The notes: generated by a model from the sequence alone, not told the origin. Shown: positions 1-14,700, counted from the stretch's first letter. The stretch: 64,000 bases of DNA from Phymorhynchus buccinoides (GCA_017654935.2 CM065689.1:60780110-60844109); one strand, 5' to 3'. Made by a program: numbers and translations.

Positions 1-795
1 TCGACGAAAAGGGTCGACAAAGGTGGATGAAAAGGGTGGACAAAAGTGGTTGGTTAACTAGAGTGGATGAAAAGGGTGGAATAAGGTGGATGAAAAGGTT
101 GGACAAAAGTGGATGAAAAGGTTGGACAAAAGTGGATGAAAAGGGTGGACAAAAGTGGTTGAAAAGGGTGGACAAAAGTGGATGAAAAGGGTGGACAAAA
201 GTGGATGAAAAGGGTAGACACAAGTGGATGAAAAGGGTGGACAAAAGTGGATGAAAAGGGTGGACAAATGTGGATGAAAAGGGTGGACAAAAGTGGATGA
301 AAAGGGTGGACACAAGTGGATGAAAATGGTGGACAAAAGTGGATGAAAAGGGTGGACAAAAGTGGATGAAAAGGGTGGACACAAGTGGTTGAAAAGGGTG
401 GACACAAGTGGATGAAAAGGGTGGACACAAGTGGATGAAAAGGGTGGACAAAAGTGGATGAAAAGGGTGGACAAAAGTGGATGAAAAGGGTGGACAAAAG
501 TGGATGAAAAGGGTGGACAAAAGTGGATGAAAAGGGTGGACAAAAGTGGATGAAAAGGGTGGACAAAAGTGGATGAAAAGGGTGGACACAAGTGGATGAA
601 AATGGTGGACAAAAGTGGATGAAAAGGGTGGACAAATGTGGATGAAAAGGGTGGACACAAGTGGATGAAAATGGTGGACAAAAGTGGTTGAAAAGGGTGG
701 ACAAAAGTGGATGAAAAGGGTGGACAAATGTGGTTGAAAAGGGTGGACAAAAGTGGATGAAAATGGTGGACAAAAGTGGTTGGTTAACAAGAATG
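1..795. repeat. 23-bp minisatellite, left arm (runs off the window edge)
   Basis: Tandem copies of a 23-bp unit (GTGGATGAAAAGGGTGGACAAAA on the plus strand) with few substitutions. Near 45-75 there is a variant with a GGTTGGTTAACTAGAG segment, the same variant that forms a higher-order repeat deeper in the right-arm array, so the array continues beyond position 1. It lies about 70 bp past the poly(A) signal of the methyltransferase gene. Long overlapping open frames arise only because 23 x 3 = 69 and the unit has no stops; I do not regard them as genes. Confidence 0.95.
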
Positions 796-862
796 GACAC
801 TAACACAATATTTCAACAAAAGGGGATCTACAAGCGCCCAGTGTGTTTTGCTTAAACAAGTG

Positions 863-868
863 TTTATT
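863..868 (-). promoter_or_regulatory. Poly(A) signal of the left methyltransferase gene
   Basis: AATAAA on the minus strand, about 220 bases after the stop codon at 1090-1092. The same hexamer lies at the equivalent place in the right arm. The 23-bp array begins shortly downstream. Confidence 0.65.
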
Positions 869-1089
869 CAATTCATAATATTGTCAGACATGAAGACAAA
901 TTAGAGCAACAAGAAGCTCGGAACTTATACCGTGCTCCTTAAATTTACATGACACAGTTGACTGATTAGATGGAGACTGTGCTTAAACCACGTAATGTAC
1001 TAATGAACAAAATGGAAGATAATTGTGTGTTTCTCTCTCAAAGAACCCTTCCAACCTCCACCATCACAGTTAGTGTTTTTTCAATGGTT

Positions 1090-1316
1090 TCACAGCTTTC
1101 TGACCACAATTCTAGACACCAGGTCGTCATTCCTGTACGTCTCCGGGTCCTTGGTCATCACCAGGGAGTGGAACCTTCCGTACAGCTCATCCACAATGGC
1201 CGACTTCTGCCGTTCACTGCGTGTCTCTGACAGACTGCTGTAGAACATGGTCCTGGACCACACCTCCGTGGATGTCTTCATCCAGTCAGCGAAGAAAGCT
1301 CTTCCCTTCTCTGTGT
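1090..1316 (-). CDS. Methyltransferase terminal exon G, left copy
   Basis: 227 bp from the acceptor (CTCGCAG) to the stop codon. Encodes [20 protein letters not shown] through VVRKL and stop. The right copy differs at several nearby residues (LKAI for MKTS, VEELYG for VDELYG). The C-terminal helical region of SABATH enzymes lies here. Confidence 0.82.
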
Positions 1317-1814
1317 CTGCGAGGAGAAAATCAAAAATTGATATACAACTTGATTTACTCATATATTACAACATCAACACGACAGTATCTAAAGTGGATT
1401 TTGCGTTTGCAAAAGCTATTGTTACACAACAGGGCTCCCTTGGACCCCCATTTTGGGGTCTATGAAGCACTATAATTCTAAAGGACCCTCTAAAAGAATG
1501 TGCAGAGGGTCCCATGGATTCACTAGGAAAAATCTTTTTTGCATTCGCAATGCCACTGGGACCATCCATCTCGCCCCTAGGACCCTCTATACTGTAAATG
1601 AAGGAGTCCCTGGGACCCCGTGTTTTGCGGGACGATTGGGAGCCCTGCACAAAAACAACACATGATTTGACAGATCAAACATGCTTCGTAGATTAAGCAT
1701 AATCATGAAGATTTCAATGGGATTGACTTACATCTCACCGAAAGGTTCTGTCAACAAGTGAACTTTTATCTTGCACAGATGTTCTGTCAAATTAGTGGGC
1801 GGTTTTTATAAGCT

Positions 1815-1845
<31 letters not shown>

Positions 1846-2438
1846 TAATAATAATAATAATGATCTTTTACATAGCGCAACACCTCTCAGTTAAATTGGA
1901 GCTCTTTGCGCTTTATAAATGATTATATAAGATACAAAAACTAAGCACAACTAAAGTAATGCATAAAAGCTACAATAAATACTAGCATACGCATGCATAA
2001 AGACAGATTATATAAACATCAAATATAGCAATATATATCCATTCACATGCAGACAAACAAGGATCAACACATTAGTACATTCTTTTTTTATATATATATA
2101 AACATCAAATATAGCAATATATATTCATTCACATGCAGACAAACAAGGATCAACACATTAGTACATTCATATAAAAGTTTTTAAAAAGGATTTGAAACAT
2201 CAAAAGCTAATCTTTCCTTCAAACAGAAATACGCACAATCACGCACGCAAGCGAGCGCCCCCCACCCCCACCCACACACCACCAACAACAGCAACAACAG
2301 CACACCTACATAAGCACGCGTGCAGACAAACGAGCAACACAATAGTATATTAACATAAATAGGGAAATAATTAAATATCAAATTACCAATTCAAACACCT
2401 TTTACTCCTGTCTTCATACAGCACACAAGCGTTACCGT

Positions 2439-2496
<58 letters not shown>

Positions 2497-2501
2497 GCAC
2501 G

Positions 2502-2564
<63 letters not shown>

Positions 2565-5500
2565 TCGTGTCTTCTGTGTGTGTCTTGTCTTGCTGTCTGT
2601 CTTTCTCAGAAATATCAAAGTGCATGGACACGTGCTGGGGTATGTTACATTGTGCACTGACCTTTGACCTGCTGTTCTCTCCACATGGCTTTATAGACAC
2701 AGGGCACAGTGACCTCATCGTAATGCTCACTGACCTTTGACATGGTGTTCTCTCCACATGGCTTTATAGACACAGGGCACAGTGACCTCATCGTAATGTT
2801 CACTGACCTTTGACCTGGTGTTCTCTCCACATGGCTTTATAGACACAGGGCACAGTGACCTCATCGTAATGCTCATTGACCTTTGACCTGGAGTTCTCTC
2901 CACATGGCTTTATAGACACAGGGCACAGTGACCTCATCGTAATGTCCACTGACCTTTGTTCTGGTGTTCTCTCCACATGGCTTTATAGACACAGGGCACA
3001 GTGACCTCATCGTAATGTCCACTGACCTCTGTCCTGGTGTTCTCTCCACATGGCTTTATAGACACAGGGCACAGTGACCTCATCGTAATGTCCACTGACC
3101 TTTGTCCTGGTGTTCTCTCCACGTGGCTTTATAGACACAGGGCACAGTGACCTCATCGTAATGTCCACTGACCTCTGTCCTGGTGTTCTCTCCACGTGGC
3201 TTTATAGACACAGGGCACAGTGACCTCATCGTAATGTCCACTGACCTCTGTCCTGGTGTTCTCTCCACATGGCTTTATAGACACAGGGCACAGTGACCTC
3301 ATCGTAATGTTCCAGACGTAAGCCAGCCTGTTGTACAGCAGACCCCTGTCGCTCAAAGGGACTCTTGATCTGGGCTTCGTTTCGAATACACAGTTTGGCT
3401 GTGCATGCTTCGAATTCTTCCTAAACAACGGAATAAATTTGACAACAATGAATACAGACTAACTGACAACTTATGATTGCTCACTTCTCTCTGAAATGAG
3501 TAGAATGACGAATTGTACAAAATATGTTTGAAACTACGTTCACAATGCAGGAATAATGCTAGTTTGGTTGTTGAGTATGTAAGAATACTTGGTCCTTTGC
3601 TCATTATCACTGCTTGACATTAATAATGCACGCGCGCGCACACACACACTCACAATTATACAAGAGTAAAATAGTTACAATATGAAAATTCTAAGAAGAA
3701 ACATAGACCACATTCACCTTCTCAATCAAGCTTAGATACAATACTGGAAATAAAATCATACTGCCATCGACTTACCAGTTACATGACTAATCATAATAAA
3801 CAATTTTTGCAAAAACAAAGACACCCTTCTGCCTCCTTTACAAGCTTTTAAAGTTTACAAGACGTATATTGTCTACATCCTTCTACATACAACTTACGAA
3901 ATATAAAAAGAACTGCAACACAAAATTTCACAAGATTTCTGCAATGAAACGGATTCCCCACCCCAACCCTCACAAGAGTGCGAAATGGTTGACAGGTGAT
4001 GAGATGGTTGGACAGGTATGTTGGCAAAGTGTTCTGAAAATGGCGGAAAGCGAGGTTGCTAGTTTGTACTCAATGCGAGCATGAATGGGCAGCCAGTGTA
4101 GTTTGATCAGAAGGGGTGTGACATCGGTTCTTTTAGATTTCCTCAGGACGAGTCTGGCTGCATTGTTTTGTATTCTTTGGAGACGATTGATTTGAACTGC
4201 GGGGAGTCCGGCAAGAGTTGCATTGCAATAGTCAATTTTTTAACAGACCAACGAATAGTTGAGTGGCGGCTTTTTCAGACAGTGAAGGACGGATTGAAGC
4301 AATCTGCCTCAGAGCGAGGTAGGCGGAACGGCAAAAGTGGCTGATCTGGGTGTCCATGGACAAAGAACTGTCCAAATGGACACCCAGATCCTCTACGCTG
4401 TTTTGCAGGGAATGGTGTTTGTGCCAGACGCAACGCTAACGTGGTCCAAGACTGAGCGCGAGCCAACAGCTACAGCCTCGATCTTCTCATAATTTCATTT
4501 GTGTTTGTTACTGAGCATCCAAGATTTGATGGACAACAACAACATTAAGAAGAAGAAGAACAAATGTCAGTGTTTACTGCTTCTGTTGCTATGCTTCAAC
4601 TGCTACAATAATAAAAGCAGCAACAACGTCAACCACTATTGTTACTACTTCTGGTGTTGCTGCTACTAGTTGTGCGACTGCTGATGCTGCTGTTGTTGCT
4701 GTTGCTTGTAGTCCCGAGGATACAAACAGTACACAACAAGAAACAAAAATATTTGCATCACCTGTGTGATGATGTCATCATCCTTGAGCTGTTTCCAGGC
4801 ATTTTCCAGATTCAAAACTATGTCCATTTCCAGAATCTCCATCTCAGACCCTGGTGGAAAGACTTTCCCTTCAACGACCTGACTAGAGGGGCGACAACAC
4901 CAGTTGGAGGCCACCAGAAGACCTCCTGCAGAAGAAATAAGAAAAGAACACAAAGAGTACTGGACATCACAATCATAATTGTCATACTTATTGTAAAAGA
5001 AATATCCATAAAATACAAATCCAGCAGTAAATGCCACGGTTGCCATACAGCATAACAAAGCTTAAGCAAAATCGAATTACGTCATAAACTCTGAGTTTAC
5101 TGGAACTCACAAAAATACATAAAACTGAACGTGATCAAGCTGATAAAATATAATTTTCAAAAATACATGTAGTAGAGCTGAAATTTGTTGTAGAACTGAA
5201 ATTTGTATAAAAGTAGCAATTTTAATCACTTTGTTTTAATATGACTTAAACTTAATCAACCAAAAAAAGGAATGGTTCCAGCAAAAAAATAGTATAAGTG
5301 CATGGCTTTGTACATCGATTTATCGGCAAATATGTAGATTTACACCCTCCTGCTCTATTTCTTGGTTATTTCCGTGGTTAGGGATAGAGTTAGGGATACG
5401 GTTAGGGTTAGATGGTCTTTTATTTTGCCACAAGCATCTGTTTTTTTTGTCAAAATCATCTATTTTTTTGGAGCATTAAATCGCTGCCTTTTAATATTAT

Positions 5501-5689
5501 TATTTTATGTGATTTTAAGTAATTTTTGTAATGGTGGTGTGTCACAATTAACTTTTGGGTTATTTCCCTTTGGCTAGTTGCCTTGTGTCACGTTTCGTGT
5601 GACATGTATAAAAACATTTGTTGTTGTAGAAAGTGTAAATAGTGTTTAGAAGTTGAGTCACTGTCTGACTGGATTTGTTAGAAGAGGGA

Positions 5690-5753
<64 letters not shown>

Positions 5754-8700
5754 GTTCCCCTTTTTCTTCATTACGTGTACATGATGGTGCACGCGTTGCA
5801 AATAAAGTCCGTGGCATTGACAAGACGGTGTTCACTCGGGGTTTTGTGTGTGTGTTTAGTATATTTTTAAAATTATATTTCATTATAGTTGAAGCGCTCC
5901 GTCGTTAGAAGTTTTTATAAATTCACATATTGTTCAGAGTAGTATTTTATTTCATCACGCTTATCCATTGTACTATTGTGGTGGTACCATAGCCGATGAG
6001 GTATATCCGAGGCGTGGTTACCGCTACACATATCTATATTGATAAAAACTCGGGACTTTACTGGTGTTGCACTGCCTCTGGGCATTGCAGCCAGTATTGT
6101 TCCCACCATCTTTGTATTTACAAATGTCCCATATGTGTCTATGACCACGAGGACGTTATACACCATTTTTCTTCTTATTTCATAGCCCCCCCCCCCCCCC
6201 CCCCCAGGTGACCCGTGAGCTGATCTCCCCCAGGAGGAGGCGGACCCACTGATGGTTGTTGACGCGAGGTTTCCTTGCGTACCCCTCCCTCAGTGGGCCT
6301 GCCCTCACTTGGTGCGCTGAGATCCTCCGGATCACCCCCCCCCCCTCCCCCTCTTTTTTCATCAACAGTAAAACCCCAATGCCCCACATGGCCGAAAGGC
6401 CGAAGAGGGTGTAAAGTCTTATTTCGTCGTTTATTTTATAGCGACTGTGACGGTACCATAGCCGATGAGGTTTATCCGAGGCGTGGTTACCGCTACACCT
6501 ATCTATTATTACAAACTCGGGACTTTAATGGTGTTGCACTGCCTACGGGCATGGCGATATATTTTTTTCGGACCACATTTCTGCATTTCACTTTGGGTCC
6601 GGTCTGCATCGCGCAGGCGCACTGAGCTTTACGCGTCAAGTTCGAATCAATATTAGCTAGCCTACAATAGCGTCTGATGAAAGTTCAATGTCTAGCCTAT
6701 ATCTGCTGTTCCAAAAATTGTCGTCGAAATAACAACTGCGAGCCAAACATAGACAGTCTGCAGATCTTAAAGGTCAGTTCTTAATCACAAAAGAACAAAA
6801 TGTGTTGTGACTTATCTCGAAATCAACAGTATAGTAGTCAGTGAAGAAAGTAGTATTTAATTTATATTAATAGACATGATTATCAATATCATGATGGTAG
6901 TAGATCTACTAAATTGCAATGTTGATTATAAATTAGAAGGGAAAAAATCGATTATCCACACACACACACTCACTCACACACACAGTGACACGCACACACG
7001 AACGCTTGCTAAAATGCTAAATAGTGTGATTATTTGTAGCAATTCGTCTGCTAGGCTACTTCGCGCTAGTGCTTGATAGGCCTACTAGTCTCAGTGATAG
7101 GCCTACTATTAAAATTAGTAAATGGGCGTGATCATTCGATAAATATTGGCTGTTTCCCTCAGGAGACAAATCCAGGATTCAAACAACAATGTCATTTATC
7201 TTTAGCACAAAACTTGGCCGCGAGCAACTAAAACCCAGCAATGTTTACAAGTTGTGTGAACATCCATCACAAATCAAAACTCGACATGCTAGCCGATAGG
7301 AGTGACGTCCCTTGCGGAGCCTGCGCGATGCAGAAATGGGGTCCGGAAAAAAAAAATCACTACGGGCATTGCAGCCAGTAATGTTCCCACCATCTTTGTA
7401 CTTACAAATGTCCCATATGTGTCTATGACCGAGAGGACGTAAAACACCATTTTCATCATCATTTATTTTATAGAATTTATCATTCATACTTTTATAGTAC
7501 ACACAATTTAATAGTATTACAATAATCATTCTTTTGGTGTGTTTTTATATTTTATTTTATCATTATTTTCTCTTCCTAGTTTTTCTCCGGTCCTAATAGG
7601 CAAGTATGGCACTCCAGGGAAAATGTTCTTGTGTTGTATCAAATGTTTGTGTGCAAGTGGTGAGAGACTAGTTATACAGTAAGCGTTCTTGTGTTGTATC
7701 AAATGTTTGTGTGCAAGTGGTGAGAGACTAGTTATACAGTAAGCGTTCTTGTTTTGTATAAAATGTTTGTGTGCAAGTGGTGAGAGACTAGTTATACAGT
7801 AAGCGTTCTTGTTTTGCATCAAATGTTTGTGTGCAAGTTGTGAGAGACTAGTTATACAGTAAGCGTTCTTGTTTTGTATAAAATGTTTGTGTGCAAGTGG
7901 TGAGAGACTGGTTATACAGTAATCGTTCTTGTTTTGTATCAAATGTTTGTGTGCAAGTGGTGAGAGACTGGTTATACAGTAAGCGTTCTTGTTTTGTATC
8001 AAATGTTTGTGTGCAAGTGGTGAGAGACTAGTTATACAGTAAGCGTTCTTGTTTTGCATCAAATGTTTGTGTGCAAGTTGTGAGAGACTAGTTATACAGT
8101 AAGCGTTCTTGTTTTGTATAAAATGTTTGTGTGCAAGTGGTGAGAGACTGGTTATACAGTAAGCGTTCTTGTTTTGCATCAAATGTTTGTGTGCAAGTTG
8201 TGAGAGACTAGTTATACAGTAAGCGTTCTTGTTTTGTATAAAATGTTTGTGTGCAAGTGGTGAGAGACTGGTTATACAGTAATCGTTCTTGTTTTGTATC
8301 AAATGTTTGTGTGCAAGTGGTGAGAGACTAGTTATACAGTAAGCGTTCTTGTTTTGCATCAAATGTTTGTGTGCAAGTTGTGAGAGACTAGTTATACAGT
8401 AAGCGTTCTTGTTTTGTATCAAATGTTTGTGTGCAAGTGGTGAGAGACTGGTTATACAGTAAGCGTTCTTGTGTTGTATCAAATGTTTGTGTGCAAGTGG
8501 TGAGAGACTGGTTATACAGTAAGCGTTCTTGTGTTGTATCAAATGTTTGTGTGCAAGTGGTGAGAGACTAGTTATACAGTAAGCGTTCTTGTGTTGTATC
8601 AAATGTTTGTGTGCAAGTGGTGAGAGACTGGTTATACAGTAAGCGTTCTTGTTTTGTATCAAATGTTTGTGTGCAAGTGGTGAGAGACTAGTTATACAGT

Positions 8701-11700
8701 AAGCGTTCTTGTGTTGTATCAAATGTTTGTGTGCAAGTTGTGAGAGACTGGTTATACAGTAAGCGTTCTTGTGTTGTATCAAATGTTTGTGTGCAAGTGG
8801 TGAGAGACTAGTTATACAGTAAGCGTTCTTGTTTTGTATAAAATGTTTGTGTGCAAGTGGTGAGAGACTAGTTATACAGTAAGCGTTCTTGTGTTGTATC
8901 AAATGTTTGTGTGCAAGTGGTGAGAGACTAGTTATACAGTAAGCGTTCTTGTTTTGCATCAAATGTTTGTGTGCAAGTGGTGAGAGACTAGTTATACAGT
9001 AAGCGTTCTTGTTTTGTATAAAATGTTTGTGTGCAAGTGGTGAGAGACTGGTTATACAGTAAGCGTTCTTGTTTTGTATCAAATGTTTGTGTGCAAGTGG
9101 TGAGAGACTGGTTATACAGTAAGCGTTCTTGTTTTGTATCAAATGTTTGTGTGCAAGTGGTGAGAGACTAGTTATACAGTAAGCGTTCTTGTGTTGTATC
9201 AAATGTTTGTGTGCAAGTGGTGAGAGACTGGTTATACAGTAAGCGTTCTTGTGTTGTATCAAATGTTTGTGTGCAAGTGGTGAGAGACTGGTTATACAGT
9301 AAGCGTTCTTGTGTTGTATCAAATGTTTGTGTGCAAGTGGTGAGAGACTGGTTATACAGTAAGCGTTCTTGTGTTGTATCAAATGTTTGTGTGCAAGTGG
9401 TGAGAGACTGGTTATACAGTAAGCGTTCTTGTTTTGCATCAAATGTTTGTGTGCAAGTGGTGAGAGACTGGTTATACAGTAAGCGTTCTTGTTTTGTATA
9501 AATTGTTTGTGTGCAAGTTGTGAGAGACTGGTTATAAAGTAAGCGTTCTCTTTTCTTCTTACCTTTTCTTCTGACCTTTTCTGCTTACCTTTTCTGCTTA
9601 CCTTTTCTGCTTACCTTTTCTTCTGACCTTTTCTTCTGACCTTTTCTTCTGACCTTTTCTTCTGACCTTTTCTGCTTACCTTTTCTTCTGACCTTTTCTT
9701 CTTACCTTTTCTTCTGACCTTTTCTTCTTACCTTTTCTTCTTACCTTTTCTTCTTACCTTTTCTTCTGACCTTTTCTTCTTACCTTTTCTGCTGACCTTT
9801 TCTGCTGACCTTTTCTTCTGACCTTTTCTGCTGACCTTTTTTCTTACCTTTTCTTCTGACCTTTTCTGCTTACCTTTTCTTCTGACCTTTTCTGCTTACC
9901 TTTTCTTCTGACCTTTTCTTCTGACCTTTTCTTCTGACCTTTTCTGCTGACCTTTTCTGCTTACCTTTTCTTCTGACCTTTTTCTTACCTTTTCTTCTGA
10001 CCTTTTCTGCTTACCTTTTCTTCTGACCTTTTCTTCTGACCTTTTCTTCTGACCTTTTCTTCTGACCTTTTCTGCTTACCTTTTCTTCTGACCTTTTCTT
10101 CTTACCTTTTCTTCTTACCTTTTCTTCTGACCTTTTCTTCTGACCTTTTCTGCTTACCTTTTCTTCTGACCTTTTCTTCTTACCTTTTCTGCTTACCTTT
10201 TCTTCTGACCTTTTCTGCTTACCTTTTCTGCTTACCTTTTCTGCTTACCTTTTCTTCTTACCTTTTCTTACCTTTTCTTCTGACCTTTTCTGCTTACCTT
10301 TTCTTCTGACCTTTTCTGCTTACCTTTTCTGCTTACCTTTTCTGCTTACCTTTTCTTCTGACCTTTTCTGCTTACCTTTTCTTCTGACCTTTTCTGCTTA
10401 CCTTTTCTTCTGACCTTTTCTTCTGACCTTTTCTTCTGACCTTTCCTTTCGTCATTTCCTTTCCTTCATTCAGTCTATGTGCTTTGCAAGCCATGCTAAG
10501 TCAAACCTCCACATTGTGCATAACTGTTATAAACTGATAAAAATGGTGGACAATAAATGGAGTGACACCCGTTTCAAACAAGTTGTCCGCGCCTTCAACT
10601 GGAAGCAGAGTGTGTGGCTGTGATTGTACCAATTCATGAACACTAGCAGTTACACAAACACGTACCCCGCTACACACACAGTGTACTGTCGAGTTCACTT
10701 CAGCGTCGTCTGCTTTTTGTCAAATCGCGTTCTACAGAACAATAATTCCTCACAATCACTTTGCTTGTTTGAAGTCAACAAAAATATTTCTGTGAATGAC
10801 GTCAAACCTTATCTTATCCAAGCCCACTGATTCCAGCTGGCAGATCTGCGATTTTTTTAAAGATAAAAGTGTGAGTGCCCACTTTATCTTGAAGAATGTG
10901 AAAGAGAATGTAAGCTATGGAGATAGAGTTTGCAGTCTGAGCCTATCTATGTTTTAAAACTATGCTAAAAATGTTTTTTTTAAAGCATTTTAGCATCCGA
11001 ATAGGGCGCGTGTGACCCTGAAGTACGAACAGCAGCAGCAACACACTGCAGCTGTTAGAACTTTCGCAACCTCAGCAACATCAACAATCAACAACTGCAC
11101 GCAGCGACAGCAGTAGTTGTAATTGATTGATATGCCAAAGAATCAGCATCTCACAGTGTGATAACAGCACAATACGATGGTAACAACAGTAGTATTCATA
11201 TTAGCAGAAACAGCAGTGAATGAATCAAAATGGTTAAATATCAATATCATAAGTAACGCATCATCACAAGTCATAAGTCATATTAAAAGTTTCTTTTTTG
11301 TGCGTTGTACAAACGCACATGAAAAAGTGTCTTCCACCATGTAAAATAAATAAAATACATCAAATAAAAATCAGAATTGTTAAGGTGGTAGACCTACATA
11401 GATTTTTTCGAAACAAATCATTTTGTTTTATTCAGGGTTGTAACACTGCTTTTTTGTTAGAAACATGGCTGAATTGTCCAGAACAGTTTACTATTTTTAC
11501 TTATTTATAGTATTTAGTGAGATATTTGGCCACAAAGAGGGGGTTTATGATGCAGACACGCCCACATTTTGACTTGTAAAATAAAATAAAAAACTCTATC
11601 AACTAAGGTGCCAATTTTCGCGTTCCAAGTCCACTTCCAGGTTCAACTTTTCCCTGTTTTTCGCAGCTCTGTTCGAGCGAACTTCCTGTTGCTCGTTGAT

Positions 11701-14700
11701 AATATTTCTTGCTATTTGGAGTGAAAAGGTGCTTTTATATGTTGTGTGTGTGATATTTTAGAGTTAGATCATGCCTTCTGACAAGAAACGGAGAGGTAAT
11801 CGTCCCAGTAAACTTAATTTTCGAGGAAACCAATTTAGTGAAGGGCGCACAAACGCTATGAAACGAAAGTTCGATAATTCAGGTGAAAGTTCAAGAAACA
11901 ATAGTGAAGTATTGTCTTCTCCATGTGCCATTTCTGGGCAATTTAGTGAAAGTGCTACACCCACTAGGAGTGAGCTGAAATTGCAATATGCAGAATACTA
12001 TGAGGGCCAAAATTCAAACATTCAGATTCCTTCCAAGGAAAGTGATAGTGAATATGATGAAGTTCTTCATGACTGTAACTTTCCTCATGGGCATAGAATA
12101 ACTGACATGGAAATACTGAATTCAAACATTAGTGAAAGTGTCGCGTGTGCATGTTGTGGGAATAGTGTAAAGCTAACTGAAATAAGCAGACAGGGTTTAA
12201 CTGGAGAGGAAAGGTAGGTTGACAAATAGTCAGATAGATAATATTCAAAAGATGTATGGAAATGCAATAAGGAGAAACAAACACAATCTTCAGCAAATGA
12301 GAAAACATGTATGGGCTATTTGCTTCTACAAATTGTCAACTGACGCTAAGCCATTACATCATCTGTGCTCAGAAAAATGCCCCTACAAACAAGCACAAGC
12401 AAAAAACGACACCATACATACAAACAGAAAAACAACCGGCCTAAGACTGTCATGACAGAGGTGAAAGCAATATTCAGAGACCTAGCGCATCCAGACCTTC
12501 TTTCTATGTGCCTGTCAGGATACACGCACAATGCGAATGAGTCGCTGAACGGCGTCATTTGGAAATGTTGTCCAAAAAAGAAAAATCATGGACTTACAAC
12601 AATTAAAATTGGTGTGGCCCTTGCTGTTAGTGTGTTCAATGGTGGCAGTGATATTTATCAGGGTTATGGAAAAACAGGGACTTGGGGTAGGGCATTTTGC
12701 TCGCCAGTGCTTCCGTGACAAATGTTACGGGATTCCCCGTAAGGAGGCCCGAATTCCCCCTCTCACACCCCATTTCTCACAACGCAGTTTGTTGGTGACC
12801 CAGCTTACAGGAATAGTAGTAGGATATGGTTTGTTTCATCAGTTTGGGGTTAATTCATTGTTTTCTGTCCATTTTGCTATGTATGGAAGGTTGTTACTTT
12901 TGCTTTCTTGTACCTGTGTAAATAAAGCCATTTTTCGCAATGCTTACGTGTGCATAGTCAGAAAGAGAATGTTTTTTAAAATTCTAACTCTTTCCGGTTT
13001 ACCAGAAGGAACGTGCGTGTGAGCGCAGATCTGTGTGCACGCGAATGGAGCGCCCGAATATCTCTAGGCGTGTGTGTGCATCAGTGGTAGGATGTTTTTA
13101 TTTTTATTATTTCTTCGCTTGTCTCGTGCAAGTCGATTCAAAGTTGAGGCAGTTCAGGTCAACCGGTGGGTGTGTATTCTGTAGCAGGGCAGGGTTTGTC
13201 AGATTCATCACAGGTCTCCACAGCGCAACTTGTGGCTGTGTTCTGGTCGTCCCAGGGAGCAGTGCACCTACTGCTCAAAGGTTTCTTCACGGCTGTTCGG
13301 TCAGCTACTGGTTTTTCGCCACAGGAATGGCTCTGTTCTTGTGGGAAGCCGGGGTCTAAGTTTGGCAAGGGGTTTAGCTTCGTCAGCCTACCCGCCAACT
13401 TAGGGGTTTTCGGGTCTCTCTGGGACCCCATGTAAATATTGTGGGTCTCTCTGGGACCCCATGTAAATATTGTATCAGTCACGGGTTTGATGGGTGAGTA
13501 ATGTGTGTGGGAAGGTTTGTATTCGTTTTCAGAAGTTTTCAGATGACACAAAGCTATATAATACATCTGGTAATAAAGAAATACTACAGTCAGATTTACA
13601 CTCTCTACAAGCATGGTCAGATAAATGGAATTTATATTTTAATGTCCAAAAATGCAAGGTAATGTACATAGGAAGGAAAAACCCTAAACATGATTATTAT
13701 ATGAAGCCGAACTGCACAACAAGTAAAATTAATATATGTGAAAACGAGAAAGACTTGGGAATAACTTTTGATCCAGCTTTGAAATTTGATACATATATAC
13801 AGAAGGTAACCAGTAAAGCTAATCAAGTAATGGGATTAATCAAAAGATCATTTGACTATCTTCATAAGGATATATTTGTTAAATTATACAAGGCTATGTT
13901 TCGACCTCGCATAGAATATGGTAACTGTATATGGCATCCTAACCTAAAAAGACAATCAATAATAATTGAAAAAGTTCAGAGAAGAGCCACAAAATTAGTT
14001 AAAGCATGTAAAAATATGTCTTACGAGGAACGTTTAAATTTTCTGAAATTACCATCTTTGAAGGGAAGAAGACTTAGAGGGGACCTTATTCAAACCTATA
14101 AAATTGTACATAATCTTGATGATATAAATTTCAATGACTTTTTCATAAAATGCACAGTAGACAAAACAAGAAATAGTGATGGTAAATTGTTTCTTAACAG
14201 ATCTAATACTAACACCCGCAAAAACTTTGTTACTAACCGTGTTGTTCATATGTGGAATGATCTACCAATTAACATAAAGAATGCACCTAGCATTAATGAA
14301 TTCAAAAATCTTTTGGACGAAAACCCAAATTTGATAACAAAATTTAAATGTTTTGATGAATAAAAAAAAATATATAAAAAAGCCATTCTCTTAAAGATTT
14401 ATCTTTTTATTAGTTTTTGATTTAAGAGACGCAAACCACTAAATAAATTTTGTCAAGTCAAATTCATCGAGAAGGGGCGTAATAAGGGCCGAGAGGCCTA
14501 TGCATAGCCCTACATCACCTACCTACCTACCTAAATTGAACGGGAGTTGTAATTTTTAAATGGATTTAGTCCTGGGTTGGCATTTTCGAGAATTGTTGTC
14601 AGTCTCACTAGTCCGATAGTTCTCTAGTCCTACAGTTTCCTTCAAACAATTAATTTTCTTTGTTTGGTTCTTTCGTTTTCTTCCTTATTGTTAGGATATT

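Noticed and set aside
2934..3268. Repeated 62-codon frames in the 73-bp array
   Set aside because: Fragments of exon F duplicated in the intron; the true coding part ends at the first donor.
5375..5415. Telomeric repeat
   Set aside because: GTTAGGG occurs in broken, irregular spacing, not as a true TTAGGG array.
7621..9549. CRISPR-like regular array
   Set aside because: The whole 60-bp unit is conserved with no unique spacers, and the sequence is eukaryotic.
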